Assembly: GCA_020747065.1 (NCBI GenBank)
Contig: JAGMVK010000009.1
Location: 1,736,001 to 1,800,000 of the forward strand
Reading direction: 5' to 3'
DNA from: Cadophora sp. MPI-SDFR-AT-0126
Lineage: Eukaryota; Ascomycota; Leotiomycetes; Helotiales; Ploettnerulaceae
DNA length: 64,000 bases
How positions within the stretch are numbered: the stretch's first letter is position 1; every line of letters begins with the position of its first letter. Both the position numbers and the translations under genes were made by a program. Below are positions 48,901 to 60,180 of the stretch, one piece after another. The notes under the pieces are model-generated. The model was not told where the DNA came from, did no database searches, and saw only the letters and a program-made list of their open reading frames with translations.

Positions 48901-49797
48901 TCCCTTCAGATCTTGCGTGACGACTCTGTTGACAGTGATAGAGTTGGATACTGAGAAGTCCAGCTTCTTCGCAGTACCAAAGACACTTCCGGGAGCCTTC
49001 ATTGGGCTCTTCATGAGTGGTCTCATGGGTGTCTTTTCTGATGTAGCCAATTCATCTTCGGATACAGTCTCTTTCGCCGTTGCCACCTGTGTAGCCTTCT
49101 TAGGACTCAATGGCGATGACTTTTCCTTCTCCTTCTCTTCAACAGTGTTCTTCGCGCGGCCGCGGGTAGCTCGAGTTGTAGTTGTCGCGGCAGCCTTTCG
49201 TACGGGCTTAGCTCGCAGGCCCGTGGCAGGTTCAGCTGCCTTTGCCTTTCCTTTGGCATTGACTTCAACGGGGACGATGTTCTCTTTATCGGGTTCTTCG
49301 AATTTGACGGTCTTCTTGGGGGGCGCAGTCTTGCTGATGGTAGTAGCTCTTGCGCGGGTAGGCCTCTTCGGTGGTTCCTCAACGACGGTCGATTCTACTT
49401 CAGGTACCTCAATCTTCTTTGCGCGTCCCCTTGTAGCCCTTGCCGGTTCTGGAGCTGGTGTTTCAACTGGAGCTGCAGCTTTCTTGGGACGACCGCGAGT
49501 CGGTCTAACTGGAGGCTCGTTCATTTCTTGCTCTGGCTCGGGCTCAGGATCAGGTTGGACGGTCTTCTTCGCTCGACCGCGTGTAGTTTTTGGTTCTGGT
49601 TCGATTATGGGTTCCGGGTCTTGTTGTTCCTCGAGTTCGACATCGTCGGCTCGGGTCTTGCGTTTGGTCGTCGAGACACTACGAGTAACTTTCGCTTTCG
49701 AAGCGGCAGTCGCGATTTTGGTGGTCTTGACACCCGTGTCTGTAGTTTTCGCAGCCGCTCGGGCGCGTGTGACCCGCTTTGGGGGTGATTGATCCAT
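45969..49797 (-). CDS. BRCT-domain nuclear protein with AT-hook-like motifs
   Basis: Two exons (49797-46631, 46581-45969) encode 1259 aa. The N-terminal 230 residues are basic and repetitive, with several AT-hook-like cores (TRGRPKK, TRGRAKK, ATRGRAKN). A long acidic, Ser/Pro-rich middle has SPxK/R and TP sites (PARRPQSP, SPFK), likely CDK or ATM/ATR-type targets. A single BRCT domain lies at about 985-1080: AVVFVDVHTSEGSDASALFTE, ITHVVFKDGGKRTLERAKE and the closing Trp motif GVGWVLDCERENKWLDE, which spans the intron. The tail is low-complexity. Layout suggests a chromatin or DNA-damage adaptor that binds phosphoproteins. I do not recognise a specific orthologue; a microcephalin-like or Crb2-like role is only a guess. 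Confidence 0.88.
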
Positions 49798-50679
49798 GAT
49801 GATGATTGTTGCTGGAAGTTAGTATATCGAATTGAGGCGATAGCGATCTCACATTGACGCGATGGTGATTGTTGTCGTAAGAGCAGTGTTCGAGGTGTTT
49901 ATCAGAGGTGGAGGCTTGTTTATTGTTGTATGGCGATTTAGCGCGGTTGCCATGTCAACATAACCAGCACGTGATGATAATCGGAACCTGGAAATCCCCA
50001 CACTCGATCGATCAGATCCACTTTGCGGACTGTTTACTTCAAAGAATGACTAACGATGCCAATTAGATGTTAAACATGCGGTGAGTCGGTAGGATCTTAT
50101 TATTGCCTGCAGCAAATGTACCGACAACAACAAATGGTCATGATTTCTCTCGATGTCATTCACACACAGACGGCACACGAACTCCAATTCGTGACCTGGA
50201 CATCACAATCGACCGGTGCGGAGACAAACCATCGCTCCATATTTTCAGCAGCGTCATCTGCACATCACATCAACACCATGATGGATTTTTCAGATGCCTG
50301 GGCGAATTCCAAAGAATGTGTGTCACGTGTCGCACCATTCATGCCGTGAGGCTACTTCTCTGTCTGAGAACGAAGTCATTGGGCAACTGGCTTTTCATTT
50401 TACTCAGGCTCCGGAGAGACTATTCCAGGGTTTAGACTTCTAGAAAATACTTTCTTCACTTCTTCTTCAGGGCTGTTATTGCGTTCTGACTTTCTTCGGG
50501 ATGATTTTTGGGGTCTCGGTCCTGCTTTCTCAAGGGTGAAATTTTAGGGTTTCGGTATTACTTCCTGAAGAGTGTCTTTTAGGTTTTCGGTCTTGAAGAA
50601 CTCAACACTAGCTCCCTCCCTCTCAGGTCTCATCGCAACTTACTTTCGTCGAGCCGAATCTTCTTCTTCCCTAGCCTCG

Positions 50680-50702
50680 CCCCCCCCCCCCCCCCCCCCC
50701 CC
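50680..50702 (+). repeat. C23 homopolymer tract
   Basis: Twenty-three consecutive C, inside a wider pyrimidine-rich strand (50610-50725). Length may be affected by sequencing or assembly. Such tracts can form G-quadruplex or i-motif structures and slip during replication. Confidence 0.9.
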
Positions 50703-50858
50703 TTCCTCCCTCTCCCCTACAGGCCGTCTTGGTCCTTCTGATCACACGGCAGGGCCAGATATACAAGAGGTCTTTATGGCATCATTATTTAACTTCAAAG
50801 AAAATTTCTCCCCCCAATTCAAGTCTTGCCATGAGACCTTTCCGATATCCAATTCAAA

Positions 50859-51113
50859 ATGGACGGTAGACACCCATCGACGAACAAGTACCTCCAAGAA
50901 AACCACCTGAACCCCCAACACATCGGCTTCAGACCAACAAAGAATCTGAACCTTGAGCTTCGCGATCCGAGATCCCTCGATCTAGATGATGCGCAGAAAG
51001 CTGGTACTGTTCAAAATGAAGAGGTGGTTACTCAGAAGCCCTCGGAGCAGGAAAGGAAAATCACTGGATGGCGAGTGCGTTGCCTGTTTCCCCAGCACAT
51101 CCGTATCTCTTAG
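50859..51113 (+). CDS. Small hypothetical protein, doubtful
   Basis: An 84-codon frame begins with ATG in a favourable context (TCAAAATGGAC), 157 bases after the C tract and preceded by a pyrimidine-rich strand as in many fungal leaders. The predicted peptide (MDGRHPSTNKYLQENHLNPQ start) is hydrophilic and has no known motif. The AT-rich relic starts about 180 bases after its stop. It could be a real small gene, a truncated remnant of a larger one, or chance. I favour uncertain. Confidence 0.25.
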   Translation: MDGRHPSTNKYLQENHLNPQHIGFRPTKNLNLELRDPRSLDLDDAQKAGTVQNEEVVTQKPSEQERKITGWRVRCLFPQHIRIS

Positions 51114-51289
51114 TGATCTACATCTGTACAGTGGCAAGTACTTGTGATATCTGTCATTTCAACCGTGATTTCTTACTATCTACTTTAGTAATTGTGATTA
51201 CATTCTGCAAACCACCCCCTATCTTGACGAGTATCCCTATCTACGATTTACACTTTGCAGCGCTAATCCAACACTAGGACTTAGGGCGA

Positions 51290-51760
51290 GTATCACCTAC
51301 CGTTATACACAAGCGAATATTACTGATATCAAAAATTTATGTAGTAGTGCGTAACGTAATCGAACGATATTCGATCCTATAAGTCTAGTACAAAGGAAAC
51401 TAAAAAGATAAGAAGGTAAAGAGAGTAGAAAGGGAAGCTACAACTACAAATATCTACTAAATAAGATTGCTCTTCGTTTTTTTTCTTTGAGTTTCTATAG
51501 TAATCGCCAGTTCACTTTCGTTATGTAGTCCAAGTGTCGCGTATTGCGCCATGCTTGAACGACGTCCAAATAATCTCAAGTAAACGTCGCCTAGTCCCAC
51601 AACTAAATCATACGTTACAATAAACTCTAAATAAACTAAAATAAAATAATAGTTAATCTCTAATCTAGATTATTATATAGTTCCTACTTTAAAGGCTATA
51701 GCGATACAAAGTTAGCCTTTCTTTAGCACTATTAAAGAATAAAACCCTTTAGTAAGTTCT
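51290..51760. other. AT-rich island, possible RIP-decayed repeat
   Basis: This stretch is rich in TA and short of long open frames on either strand, like the transposon relic at 13090-14767. No terminal repeats or transposase motif could be found. It may be an older mutated repeat, and its borders are approximate. Confidence 0.4.
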
Positions 51761-51981
51761 TCTGCTGGCGGCTAGCGCGACTCATAGCGCAAGTTTCGGC
51801 CATCTATAATCATAACTAGGTCGAATTTCACTGCCCATAGTGTAGGCTGTGGCATGAAGAAATGGGCCAAATGGATTTTGTGCTGATACTTGATGAGGGA
51901 GTTCAGAGCTACTTCTTTCAGCTTGCAATATAAAGCACACACAATTATCATTTAGTGGGGGCTTAATTCACGTCTGTATTC

Positions 51982-54777
51982 TTAAACTAAGAAAATATCT
52001 ACTATCTCCGTCTCTGGGACATAATTTCCATCTAATCCCGACACCATCCCAACGCGTACAAAAGCGTCTCCCTTGCAATCTTTCATAACGAGTACTCCCG
52101 ACCCACGCACATCAACCTTCACCCACCAGAGCTCCGTTACATCCCAGTCTCTCTCGTCCGGCATGTCGAGAACGCACGAGCCTATCAACTTTCCCTCTGG
52201 AGTATGCACTTGCCTCTGTCGGTGCATGATCCTGCTATCTCTCCACTTGTCCGGCCGCAGCCAATACTTGGGATTTATGGATTTGCTGTTCTGGAAAGGG
52301 CGTAAGACAACCTTCCACAGCCGCGTCGACAATTTCAAATACCCGCTACTCACCTCGCCATAGGGGTTCTGCCCGATGGGTTCGACCTTAGCTTCCAAAA
52401 CACGAACATCGTCGGCGGTAGCCAGGACGTCGCCGTGTGCTTTATCCAACTCAGAAGGACGGAGATCCATGCGTATAGGACCTTCAATCGCCGCCCACGA
52501 CCAAGATGGGGCCCGGTATTTTGCAGGCCGGTGCCACGTCGAGTCCTTAGCAGCGAACAAATAGTCCACCTCCCACAATAAGTCGTGCGAGAGTTCATGT
52601 CGCCAAAGCCCAGCGAGGTACTCGTCACCCGTCTGTAACTGAATCTCCTTCGCAATACCAGAGAGAGCCGGGAGCCTGTCACTCTCGTGCGTCAATTTGC
52701 GTTTGGTGAAAGCATTTACCATCGATGCCCAGCGGCCAACTGCTCGTTCCCTCTCTCTCGAGTAGTGGTAGAGAGTGAAAGGATAGCCAAACTTTTCGAG
52801 TGGGTTTTTGGCTGGCATAGGGTTCAGACGCGGAGCTAGGAGAGGAGGATCGGGGTCCTCGTAGTGCTCTACGACATAGCCATGCTCGACGTCCGTGACA
52901 CTATCGCACAGCCAGCCAAGCATTTCCTTTCCGTACACGAGCACCCTTGGAGAAAGCGCCATCTCTTGAAAACACCACGCTCTGCTGTCTGTTGATTGTG
53001 GCTCTTGGAACGGCGTATTTTCCAGCTTATAGTCAATGTAAATCGGCTCAAAGTTAGAGTCGTTACACCTCAACTCGACAGGCGGGCCAGGCGGGAGGGT
53101 CCGCGGCCGAAAGATACCCTGCTCGCTGCTTTCTGAAGCTGATGCGCTGATGGTGAGAAAGGCGTTGCCGTAAATATTGGCCATCTTGGCTGACTCCTTC
53201 TCCCAGTCTTCCCTCGAATCCTGCAGGATGCACAGTGAGTCTATCCACAAATATTCGATACCGAGCTCTCGGGTGATTGTTACAGCATCTTGGAAAGTTT
53301 GAGGCATGTCTTTTAGAGGTATTCCCTTCTGATGATCGGCCAGGGCGTCAGTGGTCGTCACCAGTGGTCGGGCTTTTCCCCAGCAGTGGCTCAGTGCAAT
53401 GTAAAATCCACGAGCATCGGGGTCCGCAATACAGAGCTTCGGAGGGTTGCAATCTACGTATATGTATCTGGTAGGTAGGAGCGGTGCAGGCCGTATGTCG
53501 ACATTGTTGTATTTCCACGAGTTCTCCTGCAAGTCGAGAAGCTCCTCGCTGCGAAAATATAACTTATAACTACCATCATCGATCGAACCGTAGGCTTTAG
53601 CACGCCGGGGAGCATGCACCGTTCTGTTCAGAACTCCTCGACTTAATGGTGATCTTCCGGACAGCAAGCGAGTATGAATTAGTTGTGCTGCGGTGGCTTC
53701 CCGAAGTTTCTTCAGGTTCGCCGCTTCCACAGCAGGGTCTGGTCCAAACCTTGGGCTTGGGACCTCAGAGGAATTTGAAGAAGTTGATGGTCTAGGAGAA
53801 CACAACCTGGCCCGTTTTGGAGGTCGTCCTGAAAGGATCTGTGTCCCGGAGGCCTTGTAGATTTCCGGTTCGTCGTCTTCATTCTCTAGTCCATCAAATT
53901 GTTTAGGAGACATAGGTCTGTGCCGTTTTGGAGAGGCCGCGTAAAGCTCGCCCTCATCTTCCTCATGTTTCAAAGAAATTTCTGGTTCAACAGCATCCGG
54001 ACAAGACTTCTCAGGGCTTTCCACAACAGGAAGGCCGTCTGAGTGTTCAGAATCGGAGCTTCGCGAGATGTAGCTCGGTGATCTGGCCCATTCATCTATA
54101 TCCTCTGTCCAGCTGTATGAACATACGGCTCGCTGACAGTGCGTATGTTCCGTTAAGCAAACTGTCATCCAGTGAGCAATAAGCTGAAAGCAAGCAGCGG
54201 AATTTGCGTGTGATTGAACACGGCGGCCTGCGTAGGGATCTCCAGCAAATATATCAATGCCTACTCGCACGCTTAGTTTTCGGTTCCTAATGCTATATGA
54301 AATGAGCTATTTGCTCTTACGCGGTTCCCGGTAAAGTGACACGCTCCCACGTTCCCTTAATCTTAGACCTGGGTCAAGATCATCCGGCTGGAGAGAGCAC
54401 GCGAACAGCACGGCCGGTGCCTTTGCAGTATGCAGGTCATATAAGTCATGGGTGGCACCGAAATCCAACTTGCCCTCGGACTGTTTAAGCTTCTCGATAG
54501 CCTTCTCTTTGTTTTCCTGGATCATGCCGTCAACGGTCAGTCGGACTGGAAAATCCATAAACAGAACATCGTATTTCTCTTCCTCGTCTCCGTCCTCTTG
54601 CCTGTCCTTAGCTTCTTGTGTGCGACGAGCGTCAACTGCTTTCCAGAGAATAGTGCACAAAGAGCACAGTCCGCCATCTGCAGATGCCTGGAGAGCGTGG
54701 AAAGATGCCAGGTGCTTGTAGCCATAAGGCCGATTTAGGGATTTGAGTGTGATATTGTCGCACACGGTACAGAGCAT
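51982..54777 (-). CDS. HET-domain protein with long disordered insert
   Basis: Two exons (54777-54321, 54263-51982) encode 912 aa. The ATG at 54777 gives MLCTVCDNITLKSL, the usual Cys-rich start of this HET class, and GLCSLCTILW follows. The second Cys/His element (HWMTVCLTEHTHCQ) lies at about 183-196. The conserved LPTR strand that normally follows within a few dozen residues comes only at about 415 (LLPTRYIYVD). Between them is a Ser/Pro/Glu-rich insert with basic clusters (KRHRP, PPKRAR) that could be nuclear signals. The HET core spans about 438-600: FYIALSHCWG, YLWIDSLCILQDSREDWEKE, MANIYGNAFLTISASASE; PSWSWAAIEG lies downstream. HET cores drive incompatibility-type cell death. Acceptor choice for the intron (GCGAG) is forced by frame. 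Confidence 0.9.
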
Positions 54778-55478
54778 TGCATCTATGGTGAGAGAATGCC
54801 AGATTATGTCAAAAACGAAGGCAAAAATTGCGATTCTGAAGGTATAGGAATAATAAATTGTTGTTAACAACAACTAATAAAAAGGGGTTTGTAGCTCGCA
54901 ACAAGGGGGATCGACTGCAGGCGTTTCAGATACCGTACCTCCCACAGCCGACGACAGGATTTCTAGCCAATCATTTCTTCACCCTTGAAATGCGATGCGC
55001 CCTGAAGCACTATAGCAGACCTTTTCGCGCTGTCACAGTTCTAAACGGAGTGACCGAAGTCCGAGTCTAAATCTGGTGAGAGTTGCTGCTCAGGGACTGC
55101 TCAGGCTGCTCAGGTGAGCTGAGTGAGGAGGGTGAGCCGAGGGTGATTAGCGCCTGAGTAGAGGCGGCGGAGCTTACTAACCGACCTTGGGACGACGACA
55201 AAAAAACTTGTGTTCAACTACCAAAGCAAACCGGCGACCACGCAATGCATAACCCAAAAGACTTCCAAAACACCACCCCCTAATATCACTGATCCCAGAT
55301 CTAGATGCAACCCCCACCCTATTTGCCAAATCCGTTTCCACATCTACCTGTCTAAGATAGAAATATGTACTGTACGGAGTACTGTACAACCATACCATGA
55401 CATGACCTCTAACCACCACCACATCCCCTCACTATATCCGCTTAAGAGAAAAATTCAAATCCCTCCTTAACCTTAACC
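54778..55478. other. Intergenic, HET gene promoter and phospholipase 3' flank
   Basis: About 700 bp between two minus-strand genes. Direct CTCAG repeats occur near 55090-55125 (GCTCAGG words). No gene is supported. Confidence 0.5.
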
Positions 55479-57485
55479 TCAAATCATCAACACCATCACC
55501 ACACCCGCCACCACCGCAAGCAGCAAACCCTCCACACCACCCATCCTCCCAGCCCCCGAAAATGGAATCTCCGAACTCTTAAAAGCCGGCTCATAATCTG
55601 CTCCGGGAACCCTACTATCCACCGTCCCATTCCAACAATACCTCTCAAAACACTGTCCACAAACTCCCGGGACCGCCGTCCCCGTGCGTTCCAAACTCCT
55701 GCTCAAGACCGCACACGCCATGCAAGCCGGCCACTGCGCATCCAGCGTGCCGTTCCCCAGCGTCGCGACCTCGTAACCGTTCTGGATGATGAGGTTGCGC
55801 TGCGTGTTGTTGTAGTCTGGGTCGAATGTCGATACGTTTGAGAGAGTCACGTATGGGGAGTTGGGGATGTAGACGACGAGCGGTGCGGGACCGGTGAGGT
55901 TGGAGGAGTTGCAGCCGAAGAAGGTGGGGCGGTTGTTCAGGCCTAGGTTGACGAAGGTGTTTACGTCTGGGATTGACGGGAATGCGGTGCCGTTCTCAAT
56001 CGTTGCGTTGAGCGAGCGCTGGTAAGTCGCAACGAGCGCAGTCCCGTTCGGCCAGCTGTATGTCGTGTCAGCTGAAGAATCGACCGCGAAAATGACATCG
56101 ACGGCTCGTGGCGGCTGGATGAGTGGATACAGCGGGATGTTCTGCAAATCCTCGCCGCCGTCTACGAGGGACAGTTCGAGGGACGAGGCGATGGAGGAGG
56201 CGTTGTTGTAGGCGTAGAAGGGGTTGGGTTTCCACTGTGCGATATCATCGTTATCTTGGCCGAGGTCGGTCAAGATGTTCGTGAAGATATTGCGCAGGAA
56301 GTCTGGGATCGCGGTGCTGTTGATCTGGAGGATGAATTGGTTGAAGAGGGAAGAAGACGTTCCCATTACGAAGCCGGATTGGTCGAATCCTCGCACGCAG
56401 GATCCAGAGCTGGGGACGACGCCGGCGGAGAAGTTAGAACCGAGATATTCTGTGGGTGCAAAGCCGTAAAGTACGGGGTCCCAAGAACCCATCTCGAAGG
56501 GGTTGAATTCGAATACCGTGGAGTTTAAAGAGACAATTTTGGTTCCGGGAGCACGGCCATCGGCGACGAGGAAGGGAAAGGGGATGGATCCGTCGCGGAA
56601 ATTATCAGTTAGTGCGATCGAGGAGAATGTGTATGCAGGTCCTCCGTTTGTGGCGTTGATAAGTTGGTAGGAGAGAGCTCGTCCCCAGTAATCTGTGATG
56701 GAGGTGTTGTATCCGGCATTACTCTTCGTCTCAACCTCATCTCTAATCGTGCTGTAGTAATCGGCAGTGCTCAACAACTGAATTCCATCACCATCCGGCC
56801 CTTCGAAGATAGAATTGTCGAATCTCCAGATATTTGAATCGGAACTCCCATCTCTGAGATCCTCAACTGAACTGAAGTTGTTGGTATAGATCGATCCCAC
56901 AAGCCATCCACCACCAGATAACCCAGCAAGGTAAGTTGTCGCTTGGAGCAGACCACCAATCTGACCAGTATTTGTCGAATTGCTGGTCCTGTTGTCGGCT
57001 GCAGCGACGAACCCAGCACCATTCATTAACGCTCTGTATCCACCGCCAGAAACCGCAATACCGATATTAGGCAAGGCGGTAGCATTATTCCGAATTCCAT
57101 TGATATAAGACGAGGCATCGAAATCCGTGACGTTCATTCTCGTCAACCAAGAGATCATAGGCTCGATAGTATTGTTTCTGCGTAATTCTAGCCATGATAC
57201 CTCACTCGGTGACAAGGTAGCCGCCGAGCGAATCGTGGGTCTATTTGAGGGGCAATCAACTACCGCTGGAGCGTAGCCTCCGGAGGGATTATTAGGTAGT
57301 GCTCTTTTCAATGCACTTTCTGGTATTGAGAGCAATTCTGCGGCAAGGACTTCTGGTAAGGCATCTCGTGGGAGAATGAGTGATGCTGAATTGTTAGCGG
57401 GGTTATGTATATTCGGAAGCTCGGATTTACCTTCACATAGACTTATTGTCGCAACTGAAGCGAGGAGGGATACGAGGGCCTTCAT
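55479..57485 (-). CDS. Secreted/GPI-anchored lysophospholipase (phospholipase B)
   Basis: Single exon, 668 aa, from the first in-frame ATG at 57485. Residues 1-19 ([19 protein letters not shown]) are a signal peptide. The PLA2/lysophospholipase catalytic domain shows the oxyanion-hole motif [15 protein letters not shown] at 144-158, the nucleophile elbow AGLSGGGW with Ser190, and the Asp motif [16 protein letters not shown] further on, the fungal PLB triad set. Many Asn-X-Ser/Thr sites are present. A Cys-rich C-terminal part ([12 protein letters not shown]) is followed by a hydrophobic tail ([15 protein letters not shown]), consistent with GPI anchoring. The enzyme releases fatty acids from phospholipids and lysophospholipids at the cell surface or outside. 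Confidence 0.94.
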   Translation of the reverse strand: MKALVSLLASVATISLCEGKSELPNIHNPANNSASLILPRDALPEVLAAELLSIPESALKRALPNNPSGGYAPAVVDCPSNRPTIRSAATLSPSEVSWLELRRNNTIEPMISWLTRMNVTDFDASSYINGIRNNATALPNIGIAVSGGGYRALMNGAGFVAAADNRTSNSTNTGQIGGLLQATTYLAGLSGGGWLVGSIYTNNFSSVEDLRDGSSDSNIWRFDNSIFEGPDGDGIQLLSTADYYSTIRDEVETKSNAGYNTSITDYWGRALSYQLINATNGGPAYTFSSIALTDNFRDGSIPFPFLVADGRAPGTKIVSLNSTVFEFNPFEMGSWDPVLYGFAPTEYLGSNFSAGVVPSSGSCVRGFDQSGFVMGTSSSLFNQFILQINSTAIPDFLRNIFTNILTDLGQDNDDIAQWKPNPFYAYNNASSIASSLELSLVDGGEDLQNIPLYPLIQPPRAVDVIFAVDSSADTTYSWPNGTALVATYQRSLNATIENGTAFPSIPDVNTFVNLGLNNRPTFFGCNSSNLTGPAPLVVYIPNSPYVTLSNVSTFDPDYNNTQRNLIIQNGYEVATLGNGTLDAQWPACMACAVLSRSLERTGTAVPGVCGQCFERYCWNGTVDSRVPGADYEPAFKSSEIPFSGAGRMGGVEGLLLAVVAGVVMVLMI

Positions 57486-59319
57486 TTTGTGTTGATGAGG
57501 TGCAAGTACAGGAGAAGCGGGCTCGATACACAACTGTATTTTCTAGCCCCGGGCAAAAGGATGCGGGGGATTTAAAGTGAAGTCCACTGAGTGAGTGAAC
57601 GAGAATAAGAGAACGAGGGTTGAAGAAGAGTGAAGTGAGTCGTGAATTGAGTGAGACCGGGAAGTTTATTATTATGAATGACGGCCGGGTCGTCGGTAGT
57701 GCTGAGCACAGTATGACGAAAGAAACAGGGAGGGCGCCGCGAGGAGCACGCTGCGTGAAGCTGACTTTAAGTTGAATTAGGCTGTGTTTCTAGTGGGTGT
57801 TAGGGCGAAGCGTGTTCCCCAGTTGAGTCTGGGCGGGAGATCGGCAGGGTCAGGATGGACACCGAGTGGCTGGTTGAACGCTGAGCATTCGCCGTACTCT
57901 CCTTCACAGTACGACGACGAATACGATGCGAGAAATACGAGGATATACGTTGCGCGTACACTCGACCGAGCTGTTGATACAGTAGATAAGAAGTCTCGAG
58001 TGTCCAGATGGATGATCTCAGTGATAAGCTGCGATGATGTTGAGGCTGCGAGCAATTCATCAGCACTCGAGATCAACACCCCTCAAGCTCTCAAAGAGTT
58101 CGTCAGCTTCGGGCTGATATGCTGTTGTTACCGGCTTGGTAGAGACGTCGACGTCGCTGCTGCTGAGTGAGTAAGTGAGTGGGTGCATGTAAGAGCGCAC
58201 CATATAAACAAACACATCCATCCGGCGGTGCGTTGTTGTCCTCCGCAAAATCTTCAATTCTCAGGAGAAATGCAACCCAGACCCTCGGCACGGGCATTCC
58301 TCATCCCGATCCGATCGACATCATGCCTGCTCTGCACAACATCCACATTCCTTCATAAAAGCACAAAAACATCACAAAAGTGTTGTAAATCAAGCATAAC
58401 CCACTCTCCCCTCTCATAAATTGTATGAAGAAGCAAGGAAGTTTAGTTTCAGAAGTAAGGATTGGTCGCGCTACCCCTTACTTGTTCGGGCCAAGCATCA
58501 CACACTTCATGTGCAACCATGCACAGCCAAGGATGATGACGATCATCGCGGCTGTGGCTGACTGGCTGTCTGACTGGCTGTCTGTGGCGTGTGGCTGCAG
58601 CTAAATTACATGCCCCGGGACTTCCGGTTGCTGTGCACTTGAAGTAGTGCGGAGGTACAGCAGGTTTGTTTACGTGATGATAATCGTCGGGTAGTGTACA
58701 GTACAGTACAGTATTGCAGGTAAATATCAATAATGCCTTGATGCTGTGTTCGTCCGAAAATCATAAGAGTGAAGTTCTGTTGATGAGTGGTAAGTACCTT
58801 GGCTGCTGCATGTTCCTGCATGCAGGCTTCGTCTACAGCTCAGCTCAGCTCAGCCTCTCGGAGTTCTCGGATAGCACGTGGCATTACGATACGCTTTAGG
58901 AAATAATCTCGCACTCGGCGCGAAAGATGTCGTCGTATTCCGTATCAATCAATCAATCAATCAATCACGCCGGATACCAAAACCCGAAATCCCTCTCTCC
59001 GGTATTCAGAAAGCACCGATCCAATCAATATAATCTTTTGTGGGAGAATGAAGGGATTGGTTTTGGGTGCCGTGGGTTCAGCTTATCAAGGATTGCAATG
59101 TGGAATTGTGCCTTTTCGGAATGGATAGCACAGCGCAGCGACGATACCGAATAGGACTGCGGCGATGTCAGGTGAGCTGAGACGACTTGCGCTAGCGATT
59201 TTATGTAAGTTCGCGAATAAGTTGACAACGTTTGTAAGTGTTGTTGGCTAGTGGGGCAAATAGCGGCGCAATTCCTCCTTTTGCGTAGCTTGATACCCTA
59301 GTCCCTTTTGTGGTATTAT
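57486..59319. other. Gene-free stretch, phospholipase promoter at left
   Basis: About 1.8 kb with only short frames. It holds the phospholipase promoter, several short tandem repeats (TACAG near 58696-58712, CAGCT near 58836-58853, TCAA at 58945) and the 3' flank of the amidase relic. Confidence 0.5.
58945..58966 (+). repeat. (TCAA)5.5 microsatellite
   Basis: Five and a half perfect TCAA units. Confidence 0.95.
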
Positions 59320-60180
59320 CTACACCTCGAAACTCTCTGCGATGACTTTAATCGCGTTCAATGTCTCTTCATCTTGGAATGTCCAGCCAACAACTTGCAC
59401 ACTACCTGGAGCCCCCTCTATGGCATTCACATCATATGGAGGAGTAATTAGCATTAAAATATCCTGCCGTGATGCGGAATTTGTGCTTACAGTCTTTCAT
59501 TTCCACAGAGTCGACCGATTTATCAACTTTGGAGAACGAAATCACACTTGCAGGGAACTAGGTGAAGCAGTCAGCTGACCGTGGGCGTAACCAAGAAGCT
59601 GGGTTCCAAGGAACTCTGGGTTCCCACTCCACGGAACTGAATTGTGAGATCGTCTTACATCAAGGTAGTTCCAGATCGTTATGTAGTATAGCACGCCGAA
59701 TTGGCCATATGGAGGAGCAACTTGCCGAGAGCCTGGGCAGACTAAGACATCAATATCGTTTCTCTCTCCAGACCTTGGCCCATTCTTCTCGGAAGATCTC
59801 TTTATTTGCATTGATAATCCAGATCGCTTCGAGGTCGGCAGGGGCACCATCATCTGGAAGAGTTGCAGTATGTAGCTCTGGCACAGATTCCTCTTCACCT
59901 TCGCTAAGAAACTTGAAGACTTTGTTCGAGGTGTCAAATTTGTAGCCAGGGCCAGCAAACTTGAGAGCGATTAAAAGCGAGGGAACATTTGATACGTTTG
60001 ACCGTGTGACCGACTCGAGCCTTGCTGTTGCCTCTTTCAAGATGCGGGCTACGGGAGGGGTGATTGGGAAATCTGCATCGCCGTCTCGCTAAGGCGGTGG
60101 CGTCATATTTCTCAGCAGCTGTTTGAACCTCAATCGAGGATGGGCATTTCTCCAAGAGCTGTGTGCTTGCTCCGCTTCAT
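59320..60180 (-). pseudogene. Amidase (acetamidase-type) relic with central deletion
   Basis: On the minus strand, fragments follow the order of fungal acetamidases. TQLLEKCPSS and AEKYDATALA (about 60160-60087) resemble the N-terminal QLLESIP and EKYDATAL regions. The next piece is PITPPVARILKEATARLE (about 60065-60015), normally found some 200 residues later. Then IDVLVCPGSRQVAPP and YYITIWNYLD (about 59760-59660), and the C-terminus SVQVVGWTFQDEETLNAIK with a stop at 59320. The Gly/Ser-rich amidase signature with the Ser-Ser-Lys triad is missing, lost in a deletion near 60085. Frameshifts occur at the deletion and near 59760. The gene cannot be active. Names rest on motif order, not on alignment. 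Confidence 0.72.

Larger units (their letters stand above)
49798..51981. other. Gene-poor stretch with poly-C tract and AT-rich island
   Basis: The left end is the promoter of the BRCT gene. It then contains a 23-base C tract, one small possible reading frame, and an AT-rich segment up to the HET gene terminator. Each is listed separately. No other gene is supported. Confidence 0.5.

Noticed and set aside
48740..49792. 350-codon open frame on the plus strand
   Set aside because: Lies antisense to the BRCT gene; its Ser/Gly/Val-rich composition mirrors the Ala/Pro/Lys-rich coding strand and it shows no domain.
58690..58970. Possible CRISPR-like or satellite array from short tandem words
   Set aside because: Only short microsatellites (TACAG, CAGCT, TCAA) with no repeat-spacer pattern.
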